This document shows positions 16,751 through 25,786 of a DNA stretch of 64,000 nucleotides, in pieces (the first letter of the stretch is position 1; each line of letters opens with the position of its first letter). The stretch comes from Desulfocurvus vexinensis DSM 17965 (GTDB taxonomy: Bacteria; Desulfobacterota; Desulfovibrionia; Desulfovibrionales; Desulfovibrionaceae). The notes beneath the pieces were generated by a model. The model saw nothing but the letters and a program-made list of their open reading frames with translations. It did not search any database and had not been told where the DNA came from. Both the position numbers and the translations under genes were made by a program. The DNA is taken from positions 372,001 to 436,000 of the forward strand of contig NZ_JAEX01000001.1 of NCBI RefSeq assembly GCF_000519125.1, read 5' to 3'.

Positions 16751-19078
16751 ATGAAACTGCGCAGCATCAATTCCCAGGTCTCGCTCATCGCCACGCTGGT
16801 CGTGGTCGCCGCCATCACCGGGCTGGTCCTGTACGTCAGCGCCTCGACCTATCGGGTGGCCCGCGACCTGGGGGTGCAGATGTCCGACCAGTCCGTGGAC
16901 CTGGCGGCCAAGGCCCTGGATTCCTACATGCAGGGTGCCATGGGCAAGGTCGAGGGCCTGGCCAAGCAGAAGAACATCACCAACAGCCTGTCCCCGGGCT
17001 TTTCCGCCTCGCGCGCGCAGAAGACCTTCGAGGAGATCATGGAGGTGGAGCCCGACTACTGGGCCATGTTCACCTTCGACACCAAGGGCAAGATCGTGGC
17101 CGGCACCAACGCCAAGGGCGTGGACATGACCGGCGGGGACCGCGCCTCGCGCGACTACGTGCAGGCCATCCTGGGCGGCAAGGACGTCTACGTCACCGAG
17201 ACGGTGCTCAACGCCGCCAGCGGCGACGGCACCATGCTCATCTTCGGCGTGGCCAAGGCCGTGCGCGACCTGGACGGCTCGCTGCTTGGCGGCATCGCCG
17301 TGTTTCCGCGCTGGGAGGTCTTCACCCAGCGCTTCATCGACCCCGTGCGCGTGGGCCGCGAGGGCTACGGCTTCGTGTTCGACCCCAAGGGCGTGATGAT
17401 CGCCCACGCCGTGAACAAGGACCTGCTGCTCAAGGATCTGTCCGACCAGGGCTTCGTGCGCCAGGCCATGGAGCAGGGCGGCGGGGTCATCAACTACGAG
17501 TGGGAGGGCCGGGCCAAGGTCATGACCGTGCGCCGCAACGAGACCACCGGCTGGCTGTTGTGCATGAGCGTCTACGAGGACGACCTGGCGGCGGGCGCCC
17601 TGCAGCAGCGGGGCATCCTGGCCGGGGTCGGGCTGGGCATGGTCCTGCTCGTCTCCGGGATGCTGGTGTTCATGCTGCGGCGGCTGGTGTTCCGGCCCCT
17701 GGCGGCCATCGAGGCCTATTCCGGCGAGGTGGCCGAGGGCAACCTTTCGGCGGCGCTCTCCGGGGTCTTCCGCCACGAGATGCACAACCTGGCCGGGCAT
17801 ATCACGCACATGGTGGGCGAGCTCAAGCGCAAGCTGGGCTTCGCCGAGGGTGTGCTGGCGGGCATGACCTCGCCGTGCATGGTCGTGGACCCCGAGGGGC
17901 GGCTGACCTTCGTCAACGCGCCCCTGCTGGAGCTGTTCGGGCGCACGGAGAGCGTGAGCCAGGCCCTGGGCATGGACCCGTCGCTGCTCATCCACAACGC
18001 CCCGGGCCACGAGAGCCTCGCCGCCCGGTGCCTGCGCGAGGGCCGCGAGGTGCGCGACCAGGAGCTGGCCGTGACCACCGCCAAGGGCCGCGAGATCGTC
18101 GTGCGCTACGACGCCGCCCCGTTGCGCGACCTGGACGGCACCCCCATGGGCGCTTTCCTGGTGTTCTTCGACCTGACGGACATCCGCCGCACCCAGCGGC
18201 TGGTGGAGGAGAAGAACACCACCATCGGCGAGGCCGCGCGCCGGGCCGACGTGGTGGCCGAGCAGGTGGTGGACGCCAGCCAGGAGCTGGCCGCCCAGGT
18301 GGAGCAGTCCTCCCAGGGGGCGGACCTGCAACGCGAGCGCGCCTCCGAGGCCGCAACGGCCATGGAGGAGATGAACGCCACGGTGCTCGAAGTGGCGCGC
18401 AACGCCTCCGAGGCTGCGTCCCTGGCCGACAAATCGCGCGACCGGGCCCTGGCCGGGGCCGAGGTGGTCGAGCGCATGACCGGCACCATCCGCCAGGTCC
18501 ACGAGAACGCCGCCCAGCTCAAGAGCGACATGGCCGAACTGGGCGCCCAGGCCGAGAACATCGGGCAGATCATCGGCGTCATCAACGACATTGCCGACCA
18601 GACCAATTTGCTGGCGCTCAACGCGGCCATCGAGGCTGCGCGGGCGGGCGACGCGGGCCGGGGCTTCGCCGTGGTGGCCGACGAGGTGCGCAAGCTGGCC
18701 GAGAAGACCATGGCCGCCACCCAGGAGGTCGGCGCCTCCATCCGCACCATCCAGCAGAGCGCGCAGAAGAACGTGCGCAACACCGAGCAGGCCGCGCAGT
18801 CCATCGACGCGTCCACGGGCATGGCCGCCGAGTCCGCCCAGGCCCTGCGCGAGATCGTGGGCTTCATCGAGCGCACGGCGGACCAGGTGCGGGCCATTGC
18901 CACGGCCAGCGAGGAGCAGTCCGCCGCGTCGGAGGAGATCAGCCGCGCCACGGGCGAGATCAACCAGATCGCCACCGAGACGGCCCAGGCCATGGGCGAG
19001 TCGCGCCGGGCCACCGACGACCTGGCGCGCATCGCCGCCGACCTCAAGGCCATCATCGACGCCATGCGCGACGCCTAG
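16751..19078 (+). CDS. Methyl-accepting chemotaxis protein with dCache sensor
   Basis: 775 residues. TM1 is about 11-31. A large periplasmic dCache domain follows (about 35-280; [20 protein letters not shown] and [16 protein letters not shown] are typical), then TM2 near 290-315, HAMP, PAS and the MCP signalling domain with EIGV-type tip [20 protein letters not shown]. The ligand cannot be predicted; dCache receptors commonly bind amino acids or other small molecules. The start at 16751 (MKLRSI) follows GGGGA; an upstream in-frame ATG at 16676 would place the sigma-28-like promoter inside the gene. Monocistronic, ended by a terminator. Confidence 0.93.
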   Translation: MKLRSINSQVSLIATLVVVAAITGLVLYVSASTYRVARDLGVQMSDQSVDLAAKALDSYMQGAMGKVEGLAKQKNITNSLSPGFSASRAQKTFEEIMEVEPDYWAMFTFDTKGKIVAGTNAKGVDMTGGDRASRDYVQAILGGKDVYVTETVLNAASGDGTMLIFGVAKAVRDLDGSLLGGIAVFPRWEVFTQRFIDPVRVGREGYGFVFDPKGVMIAHAVNKDLLLKDLSDQGFVRQAMEQGGGVINYEWEGRAKVMTVRRNETTGWLLCMSVYEDDLAAGALQQRGILAGVGLGMVLLVSGMLVFMLRRLVFRPLAAIEAYSGEVAEGNLSAALSGVFRHEMHNLAGHITHMVGELKRKLGFAEGVLAGMTSPCMVVDPEGRLTFVNAPLLELFGRTESVSQALGMDPSLLIHNAPGHESLAARCLREGREVRDQELAVTTAKGREIVVRYDAAPLRDLDGTPMGAFLVFFDLTDIRRTQRLVEEKNTTIGEAARRADVVAEQVVDASQELAAQVEQSSQGADLQRERASEAATAMEEMNATVLEVARNASEAASLADKSRDRALAGAEVVERMTGTIRQVHENAAQLKSDMAELGAQAENIGQIIGVINDIADQTNLLALNAAIEAARAGDAGRGFAVVADEVRKLAEKTMAATQEVGASIRTIQQSAQKNVRNTEQAAQSIDASTGMAAESAQALREIVGFIERTADQVRAIATASEEQSAASEEISRATGEINQIATETAQAMGESRRATDDLARIAADLKAIIDAMRDA

Positions 19079-19141
19079 CGCGGAGGCGGGCGCGGGGCTG
19101 CGGCCCGGCGCTGGCGCAGGCTCAGACACAGCAAAGCAAAA

Positions 19142-19171
19142 GGCCCCGGATGCGTTCCGGGGCCTTTCGTT
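19142..19171 (+). terminator. Intrinsic terminator after the dCache MCP
   Basis: Stem GGCCCCGGA/TCCGGGGCC (19142-19150 with 19156-19164), five-base loop, then TTTCGTTT. Confidence 0.8.
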
Positions 19172-19324
19172 TGTGGGCGCGGGGGGGGGCGGGGCCCGCA
19201 GGCGGGCCTGTCGCGGGAGGTCGCGCGGGACAGGGCAGGGGCCCGCCGTCCGGCGCGCAAAAAAACACCGTACCGAATCCCTGCAACCCTCATGGCCAGG
19301 GGGCCGGGCGCGCGCGAACGCGCG

Positions 19325-19361
19325 AAAAAACACTGGCCCCGGAGCGAATCCGGGGCCAGTG
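19325..19361 (-). terminator. Intrinsic terminator after the coiled-coil gene
   Basis: A 13-bp stem (19331-19343 with 19349-19361) and a five-base loop. On the minus strand it is followed immediately by six T residues. Confidence 0.9.
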
Positions 19362-19395
19362 GCCGTTTCGGCCCGTGGCGCGGGCGCCGCCGGGG

Positions 19396-19908
19396 CTATT
19401 GTTCCGGTTTGGCCTTGGGTGCGGCCTTGGGGGCCTTGGGCTGCGGGGCCGGTCCGGCCCCGGCGGCTTCGGCCTCGTCGGGCGTGGCGGCGGCGGCGCG
19501 CGGCAGGTGGCGCTTGAGGCGCGCGGCGGCCCCCGTCGGGTCGTCGCCGGGGCCCAGGTGGCGCATGACGCCTTTGTTCGAGAACCAGTGCCAGCCCTCG
19601 GGCTCGCGCAGCAGCCGCGCGCCGTTGGCGGCCAGGAAATCCTCGGCCAGGGCGCGGTCCACGGCGTCCTGCATCCCGGCCAGCAGGCGCTGGTTGTCCA
19701 GCACCACGCTGGCCGTGCGGAAGATCTCCAGGGCCCCGTGGGCCACGTCGAGCAGGGGGAAGTCGTCGTCCCTGGCGCGGCCCGCGAGGATGCGCTCCAG
19801 GGCCGCGAGATCCTTGCGCAGTTCCTTGATTTCCTCCAGGGCGATGGCCCGGGCCTCTTCGGTGGCTTCGAGCATGGCCTTGAACATGGGGGCGGTGGGC
19901 TGCTGCAC
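19396..19908 (-). CDS. Conserved hypothetical coiled-coil protein
   Basis: A 170-residue soluble protein I do not recognise. The start is taken as GTG at 19906-19908 because GAGGAGG lies seven bases upstream; the ATG eight codons later is an alternative. Residues 9-40 form an amphipathic helix (EATEEARAIALEEIKEL). The middle contains GWHWFSNKGVMRHLG, and the tail from about residue 135 is Ala/Pro/Lys-rich and probably disordered. It follows the FAD enzyme by about 80 bases on the same strand and ends at a strong terminator, so the two may be cotranscribed. Confidence 0.75.
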   Translation of the reverse strand: MQQPTAPMFKAMLEATEEARAIALEEIKELRKDLAALERILAGRARDDDFPLLDVAHGALEIFRTASVVLDNQRLLAGMQDAVDRALAEDFLAANGARLLREPEGWHWFSNKGVMRHLGPGDDPTGAAARLKRHLPRAAAATPDEAEAAGAGPAPQPKAPKAAPKAKPEQ

Positions 19909-19991
19909 GGGCGGGCCTCCTCGGGGGTTGCGGTTGCGGGCGCGCGGCCCGGGTTTGCTGCGGCCTGGGGCCCGGGGGCGGCCCGGCGGGC

Positions 19992-21392
19992 TCAGCCCGC
20001 GCGGCGCACGATCTCCTTGGCCGGGATGAGCCCCGTGGCCGAGGCCGAGACGATGTTGCCGGCCACACCCGGGCCGTCGCCGGCCACGAACAGCCCGGCC
20101 ACGGGCGTTTCCAGGTGCGCGCTGGTCGTCACCTGCGTGGCGAAGAACTTGATCTCCGGGGCGTAGAGCAGGGTCTCGTCGTTGGCCACGCCGGGCACGG
20201 CGTAGTTGAGCTGCTCCAGGCCCTGGACGAGGTTGGTCACGATGCGTTCGGGCAGAGCCATGGCGATGTCGCCGGGCACCACGTCCTTCATGGTCGGGTT
20301 GATGTAGCTGTTCTTGATGCGCTCCCAGGTGCTGCGCCGCCCGCGGCGCAGGTCGCCGAAGCGCTGCAGGATGGGCTTGCCCCCGCCGATGAGCGTGGCC
20401 AGCCGCCCGATGGACTCGCCGTAGGCCTGGTTGTCGGACACCGGCTCGGTGAGCACCACCTTGGACAGGAAGGCGAAGTTGGTGTTCTCGCTCTTGAGGT
20501 TCATGTTGGCGTGGCCGTTGACGCACACGAAGTCCTGGTAGTTTTCCAGGGCCACGAAGCCGCCGTAGTTGGTGCAGAAGGTGCGCGTCTGGTCGTCGTA
20601 CTTGCGGGTGCGGATGAAGAAGGTCGGGTCGTAGACGATCTCGCACAGGTCCTTCATGATATCGTTGTGGACCTCCACGCGCACGCCGACCTCGATGCCG
20701 CGCTGGGTCACGGGCAGGTCCAGGGCCTGCACCACCCGGCCCACCCACTCCGCGCCCACGCGCCCGGGCGCCAGGATGACGTTTGGCGCGTAGTAGCCGC
20801 CGCGCTTGGTGAGCACGCCGGTGACCCGGCCCTCGTCCACCAGCACGTCCCTGACCTCCTCGGAGGTATGCACGGTCACGCCCATGGCCAGCAGGTCCTC
20901 GACCATGGCGTTGATATGCCCGGGCAGGTTGTCCGAGCCCAGGTGCTTCTGCTTGATGATGAGCAGGTCCACGCCGTGGCGCAGGGCCTCGCGGCGGATG
21001 GCCCGGGCGGCGTTCATGTCCGTGGGGAAGACCTGGCCGTCCATGCCGTAGGCGTTGAACACGGCCTCGGTCTCGTCGATGAGCGCCTGGGCCTGGGCCA
21101 GGGGCATGAACTGGGTCAGGTCCGTCTTGCCGAGGATGGGGATGAAGTTCAGCTTGCCGTCGGAGAACAGGCCCGCCCCGCCCATGCCGGACAGGATGTT
21201 GCAGGGCTTGCATTTGACGCATTCCTGGCCGTGGCCGATGGGGCAGTGGCGCTTGAGGGGCGCCTTGCCCTTGTCCAGCACCAGGACCTTGAGCCGGGAA
21301 TTCCTGGCCAGGTACCAGGCCGAAAAAAGGCCGGCGGGCCCGCCGCCGACGATGATGACGTCGAAGTTCTTGCCGGGGTTCTTGGATGCCAT
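19992..21392 (-). CDS. FAD-dependent oxidoreductase with N-terminal Cys cluster
   Basis: 466 residues with the dinucleotide-binding motif VIIVGGGPAGLFSAWYLAR at residues 12-30 and the C-terminal FAD motif GLFVAGDGPGVAGNIVSASA. Between them lies a Cys cluster (Cys50, Cys58, Cys61, Cys64; CPIGHG then CVKCKPC) directly before SGMGGAGLFSDGKLNF. This matches the uncharacterised FAD-dependent dehydrogenase group related to aminobacteriohopanetriol/geranylgeranyl reductase-like flavoproteins. The cysteines could hold an iron-sulfur cluster or metal. Start 21392 (MASKNP) has GGAG nine bases upstream. Substrate unknown. Confidence 0.82.
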   Translation of the reverse strand: MASKNPGKNFDVIIVGGGPAGLFSAWYLARNSRLKVLVLDKGKAPLKRHCPIGHGQECVKCKPCNILSGMGGAGLFSDGKLNFIPILGKTDLTQFMPLAQAQALIDETEAVFNAYGMDGQVFPTDMNAARAIRREALRHGVDLLIIKQKHLGSDNLPGHINAMVEDLLAMGVTVHTSEEVRDVLVDEGRVTGVLTKRGGYYAPNVILAPGRVGAEWVGRVVQALDLPVTQRGIEVGVRVEVHNDIMKDLCEIVYDPTFFIRTRKYDDQTRTFCTNYGGFVALENYQDFVCVNGHANMNLKSENTNFAFLSKVVLTEPVSDNQAYGESIGRLATLIGGGKPILQRFGDLRRGRRSTWERIKNSYINPTMKDVVPGDIAMALPERIVTNLVQGLEQLNYAVPGVANDETLLYAPEIKFFATQVTTSAHLETPVAGLFVAGDGPGVAGNIVSASATGLIPAKEIVRRAG

Positions 21393-21573
21393 GAACGGAT
21401 GCTCCACAAGGGTTTGCGGGGGGGCGCGTCCGGAAATTCGCGCGCAAAACCCTTGAGGATACGTTGCACAGGTCGGGCAGGAAAGCAAGGGGCGGCCCGC
21501 CCCGCCGACCTGGCGGCGGGGGGGGCCGTCCTGCACGGTGGGCTGCCGGGGTGTTCCCGGCCCTGCCGGGGGG

Positions 21574-22095
21574 TCAGCCCTGCTCGTCCAGGCTCTTCAG
21601 ATAGCGGAACAGCGCCCGGCTGGACTTGGGCGGCTTGGCCTTGGCGGCCTCGCGGGCGGCGTTGCGGGCCAGGGTCAGGGCGTGCTGGCGGTCCAGCCCG
21701 GGGAGGGCGGCGGCGATCTCCTCCACCAGGGCGAATTCCCCCGCCACCAGCCGGTCGCGCCAGTCCTCCACCTGGTGGAAGGCATTGTCGGCGCCGCGCT
21801 TGCGGTGGTCCAGGTCGTCCATGGCCCGGCGCAGGGCGGCGATCTCTTCGCTGTCGGCGTCGCCCGCCAGTTCGCGCACCAGGCGGCCCATGTACTGCAT
21901 GTGGCGCCGCCGGGCTTCGTGGGCGGTGAGGGTCTTGGAAAACAGCGCGGCCTCGGCCAGCTTGGGCGCGAGGCCCAGGCTGGCGATCTTCTCGGGCGAC
22001 AGGGCGCACAGGGCCTCGCCCAGGGCCTGGAGCTCGTGCATCTCGCGCTTGAGTTGGGATTTGCTCTTGCGGTCGTAGTCTTCGGCTTCGATCAT
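21574..22095 (-). CDS. darP: Ribosome-associated protein DarP (YjgA, DUF615)
   Basis: 173 residues, rich in charged helices. It follows the DUF615 pattern: an N-terminal RKSKSQLKREMHELQALGE segment, then LTAHEARRRHMQYMGRLVRE near residue 57 and a C-terminal SRALFRYLKSL. The E. coli protein assists late 50S subunit assembly. Its ATG overlaps the stop of the upstream metallo-hydrolase gene in an ATGA arrangement, implying translational coupling. Confidence 0.88.
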   Translation of the reverse strand: MIEAEDYDRKSKSQLKREMHELQALGEALCALSPEKIASLGLAPKLAEAALFSKTLTAHEARRRHMQYMGRLVRELAGDADSEEIAALRRAMDDLDHRKRGADNAFHQVEDWRDRLVAGEFALVEEIAAALPGLDRQHALTLARNAAREAAKAKPPKSSRALFRYLKSLDEQG

Positions 22096-23555
22096 TGGTC
22101 CTCCCCCACGCGGGGCATGAGCAGCGTAGCGCGGCCCGGGGCAGCCTCGAAGGCGCCGCCGTAGGCCTGCATGGCCAGCCGCAGGTAGTCGGCGCAGGGG
22201 CCGGGCAGCGCCGTGCCATTCGGATCGGGCTCCACGGCCACGGCCACGGCGTCGGCCCGGACGTGCACGGCCACGGTGGCGCCGCTGGCCCCGCAGTCCT
22301 TGTAGGCTTCCAGGGCCGTTTCCACAAGGTCGGCCAGCACCTCGGGGTCCATGCGTGCCCGGGGCGCCGCGGGGCTGTGCGCGAAGCCCAGGGCAAAGCC
22401 CGCCAGCCGTTCGCCGGAGCCCAGGGCGGCCAGCAGCGTGGCCACGGCGTGGTTGACCTCGACCGGCCCGGCGTGGTCGGCGAAGCGGAAGCCGTGCAGC
22501 GCGCACAGGAAATCGCCCAGCCTGCGCCGGGCGCGGCGGGCGGCGCGGGCGCCGGGCCACTCCTCGCTTCCCGGGGCGGCCAGGGCCTGGTCCAGCTCGC
22601 GGGCCAGGCGCGCGGCCCGCAGGTGCAGCCCGGGCAGGGCGGACCGGGCGGGCAGGGCCTGGGGCAGGCCCGGGGCCTGCGGCGCCCCGGCCTCGTCCAG
22701 CAGCGCGGCGCAGGCTTCGAGCAGGGCCTCGGGAAAGGCCGTGTCCTGCCGGGGCGTGGTGAGCTGCGCATGGCCGTGCAGGCCGTCGAGCATGTCGGCC
22801 ATGACGCGGCGGGCCTCGCCGCGCTCCAGGGCCCGGCCATGGCCGGGCAGCACGGTGGTCACGTTGCAGTGGTCCAGCAGCCAGAGGATCTTCTCCAGCG
22901 AGGCCGCAAGCTGCACGCCGTCCCATCCGGGCAGGGCCACCAGCCCCGGGCCGGTGGCGAAGGGCAGGTCGCCCGCGAACAGCGCCCCGCCCACGCGGTA
23001 GCACACGCTGTCGGGGCTGTGGCCGGGGGTGTGGTAGACCTGGAGCGCGTCGCGCGGGCCGATGGGGATGGACAGGGAGCGCAGCCCGCCGCCGGGGGTG
23101 TCCATGGCCCGCGACACGCCCGCCGGGCCCGGCCCGGCGAACAGGGCGTGGATGTCACCCAGGGCGGGGATGGGCAGGGCCGTGAGGGCGGCCAGGGTCA
23201 GGTCCGCGTCGCCCCGGCGCAGGGCCTCGGCCCCGGCGCTGTGGCAGACCACGGTGGCCTCGGGCAGGGCCTGCAGAAGCGTGCCCGCCGCCGCGCAGTG
23301 GTCCAGGTGGCAGTGGGTCAGGCACAGGGCGGCCTGGCGCGGCAGCTCGCGGGTCAGGGCGCGGGCCGCGTCCGCCACGGCCCGGGCCTGGGCCAGGTCG
23401 GCGCCCGGGTCGATGACCAGCGCGTATTCCGGGGTCCGCAGCAGGTAGGTGTTGCAGCGCAGCACGCCGGGGCGGCGCGCAAAGGCCAGCATGGCCGTGT
23501 CCAGCGCGCCGGGGAGCATTTCCCATTGCGGCTGCGTCGGTCGGTGGTCGGTCAC
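22092..23555 (-). CDS. Metallo-beta-lactamase-fold hydrolase fused to a degenerate HATPase-like domain
   Basis: 487 residues. Residues 1-255 form a metallo-beta-lactamase domain with the metal site HCHLDH at 81-86 and further ligands in HTPGHSPDS, LFAGDLPF and VLPGHGRALE. Residues 285-380 are helical and Arg-rich. Residues 400-485 resemble a histidine-kinase ATPase domain: LADLVETALEAYKDCGASGA where the N box would be, VEPDPNG where the DxGxG would be, and AMQAYGGAFEAAPGRATLLMP at the end. The catalytic Asn and the glycines are not kept, so ATP binding is doubtful. It starts at GTG after GGGAGG and overlaps darP by four bases. Substrate unknown. Confidence 0.8.
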   Translation of the reverse strand: MTDHRPTQPQWEMLPGALDTAMLAFARRPGVLRCNTYLLRTPEYALVIDPGADLAQARAVADAARALTRELPRQAALCLTHCHLDHCAAAGTLLQALPEATVVCHSAGAEALRRGDADLTLAALTALPIPALGDIHALFAGPGPAGVSRAMDTPGGGLRSLSIPIGPRDALQVYHTPGHSPDSVCYRVGGALFAGDLPFATGPGLVALPGWDGVQLAASLEKILWLLDHCNVTTVLPGHGRALERGEARRVMADMLDGLHGHAQLTTPRQDTAFPEALLEACAALLDEAGAPQAPGLPQALPARSALPGLHLRAARLARELDQALAAPGSEEWPGARAARRARRRLGDFLCALHGFRFADHAGPVEVNHAVATLLAALGSGERLAGFALGFAHSPAAPRARMDPEVLADLVETALEAYKDCGASGATVAVHVRADAVAVAVEPDPNGTALPGPCADYLRLAMQAYGGAFEAAPGRATLLMPRVGEDQ

Positions 23556-23656
23556 TCGTCCTCCCGGGGTCCGGAAACCCCTGGGCGCCCGGATAGCCGA
23601 GTTGGCCGCCCGAGTCCAGGAGTTCCGGCGGGCCCGGGGCCCGGGGCTCGCGGGGG

Positions 23657-25381
23657 CTAGCCCAGGGTCACGTCGGCGGCCACCACGCCGAGGACGGCCT
23701 CGCCGGGCCCGCGCAGGGGCATGGACACGGTCAGGCAGCGCTGCCCCGAGGCCTGGGACACGTAGACCTCGGAGATGGCCAGCCCCCCGAGGGCCATGGC
23801 GGCGGTGAACCAGGGCCGCGAGGACCAGTCGCGGCCCCGGGCCCGGGCGTCCTCGGGGCTCTCGCGGCCCGGGCGCGGCACGTTGGCCACGGGCTGGATG
23901 CCCCGGGCGTCGGTGAGGTAGAGCAGCTCGACGAAGGGCGCGGCCTGCACGGCCTGGCGCAGGGCGCGCTCCTGGCGGGCGGGCTCGAAGGACAACACGT
24001 CCGCCGAGGCGGCCAGGGCGGTGATCAGCTCCTGGACCTTGCCGCTGCCCATGAGCTCGAAGGCGCCGTTGAGGCCCCCCAGCTCGTGGACCCGGGCCAG
24101 CAGGCGCTCCTGGGCCCGGGCCGACTGGTCCATGTCTTCCACGGTGCGCCGCGAGATGGCCTCCACGCGGGTCACGGCGCGGGTGACCTGCTCGCTGGCG
24201 GCGGACTGCTGGGTGGCGGCGGCGGCGATGGACTGGATCTGCCCCGCGTTCTCCCCGGCCAGGCCGACGATGGCGGCCAGCATGTCGCCCGAGCGGCGGG
24301 CCACGTCCGTGGCCTGGCCCACCAGGTGCGCGGCCTGCTCCATGCCGCTGCGGGTGCGGCCCACGCCCTGCTGGATGCCCTCGATCTGGGTGCCCACGTC
24401 GCGGGTGGCGGCCATGGTCTTTTCGGCCAGCTTGCGCACCTCGTCGGCCACCACGGCGAAGCCGCGCCCGGCGTCGCCCGCGCGCGCGGCCTCGATGGCC
24501 GCGTTGAGGGCCAAAAGGTTGGTCTGGTCGGCGATGTCGTTGATGACCCCGATGATCTGCCCGATGTTCTCGGCCTGGGTGCCCAGGCCCTGGACCACGG
24601 CGCCCAGCTCGGCGGTGCGCTCGCGGGCGGCCTGGATGGCGCCCACGGTCTCTTCCACGGCCCCGGCCCCGGCCTGGGCCTGCTCCATGGCCCGCTGGGC
24701 GGCCAGGGCGGCGGATTCCGCCCCCTGGGCCACCTGGGCCACCGAGGCGTTCATCTGCTCCATGGCCGTGGCGGTTTCCGCAGCCAGCTGGCGCTGCTCC
24801 CCGGCGCCCCGGGCCGCGCTCTGGGCGGCGAATTCCAGGTCGGCGGCGCTGCCGTGGATGTCGGCGATGGCCGCGCCCAGGGTCGCGGCCGCGCTGCGCA
24901 GGCTCTGGCAGCGCGAGGCCTCGGCGCGCCGGGCCAGGTCTTCCCGGCGCCGGACCTCGGCGGCCAGGTTGGCCTCCAGGGCCCGGACCTTCCCGGCCAG
25001 GGCCTCCCGGTCTTGAAGCAGCTGGCGGATGCTGACAAAAATGGCATCGAACCCGGGCAGGTCCGGGACAGAATTGTCATCGCCCGCCGCTGCGGGCCCC
25101 CCGGGGGCCAGCAGGGCGGCCAGCCGGGCCCGGGTCGCGTCCAGGGCCCGCCGTTGCCGGGCCGCCACCAGGGCCGCCCAGGCCGCGCCCAGCAGGGCCG
25201 CGCCCAGGGTCAGCGCGCCCAGGGCCAGGGTCCAGGAGCGCTGGGCGGCCAGGGCGCTTTGCATATTTGTCATGGCTGCGGAGGCCGGGTCGGGCCCGGA
25301 GGCGGCAACGGCCAGCAGGGCCGCGGCGCAGAGGGCGGCGGGCAGGAAGGGAACGCAGGGGGCAAGCGGGCTGCGGGGCAT
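23657..25381 (-). CDS. Chemotaxis signal transducer with C-terminal Cache-like domain
   Basis: 574 residues. Two hydrophobic helices lie at about 13-30 and 47-70 with only a short loop between them, so there is no N-terminal periplasmic sensor. The MCP signalling domain (about 160-420) has the tip [20 protein letters not shown]. After it comes a PDC/Cache-like module (about 430-574): [52 protein letters not shown]. With this topology the Cache-like domain would be cytoplasmic. AGGAG lies six bases before the ATG at 25381. Confidence 0.88.
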   Translation of the reverse strand: MPRSPLAPCVPFLPAALCAAALLAVAASGPDPASAAMTNMQSALAAQRSWTLALGALTLGAALLGAAWAALVAARQRRALDATRARLAALLAPGGPAAAGDDNSVPDLPGFDAIFVSIRQLLQDREALAGKVRALEANLAAEVRRREDLARRAEASRCQSLRSAAATLGAAIADIHGSAADLEFAAQSAARGAGEQRQLAAETATAMEQMNASVAQVAQGAESAALAAQRAMEQAQAGAGAVEETVGAIQAARERTAELGAVVQGLGTQAENIGQIIGVINDIADQTNLLALNAAIEAARAGDAGRGFAVVADEVRKLAEKTMAATRDVGTQIEGIQQGVGRTRSGMEQAAHLVGQATDVARRSGDMLAAIVGLAGENAGQIQSIAAAATQQSAASEQVTRAVTRVEAISRRTVEDMDQSARAQERLLARVHELGGLNGAFELMGSGKVQELITALAASADVLSFEPARQERALRQAVQAAPFVELLYLTDARGIQPVANVPRPGRESPEDARARGRDWSSRPWFTAAMALGGLAISEVYVSQASGQRCLTVSMPLRGPGEAVLGVVAADVTLG

Positions 25382-25786
25382 GGGAGACTCCTGATGAAGA
25401 GATGGGACCGGAACGGGAAAAGCAAAAACAGGGCCAGTGGCCGGGCTGGCGGGCCGCACGCGGGCGCGGCGGGGTGTACGCCTGCGTGCCTGACCATGTC
25501 GCGGGTGTGCGCGAAGCGGTGGCGATTCGGACAAAGGGCGCAAAAGAGGAAGGGAGGGGCCCTCGGCGGGTGCGCGCGCGGGTGCGGCGCGAAGCAGCTA
25601 TCGAATTTGTCCGTCCCCGCAGGGCCATGGCGCGGACGCACGCGAGGGGGCGGGGGCGGGCCCGGAGTCCCCACGGGGAGCGGCGCCCCGGGCCCGGAAG
25701 TCCCGGCGTTTTCATGGCCCTTGTCCTTGGCCGGGGGAGTGGGTTAGGGAGAGGGGACGACCAGGGCCCGACCACGGGCCGAAGGG
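25382..25786. other. Divergent intergenic region
   Basis: About 400 bases between a minus-strand MCP and the plus-strand kinase operon. A possible kinase promoter, TTGTCC-N18-TAGGGA, is at 25721-25750. Elsewhere I see no gene, repeat or clear site. Confidence 0.5.
25721..25750 (+). promoter_or_regulatory. Possible promoter of the kinase-MscS operon
   Basis: TTGTCC-N18-TAGGGA. The -10 resembles the TAGGGT hexamers at 11238 and 44455. Weak on its own. Confidence 0.35.

Larger units (their letters stand above)
19079..19395. other. Convergent intergenic region
   Basis: Lies between the plus-strand MCP and the minus-strand coiled-coil gene and holds one terminator for each. The part between them (19172-19320) is G/C-rich, and I see nothing else in it. 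Confidence 0.8.
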
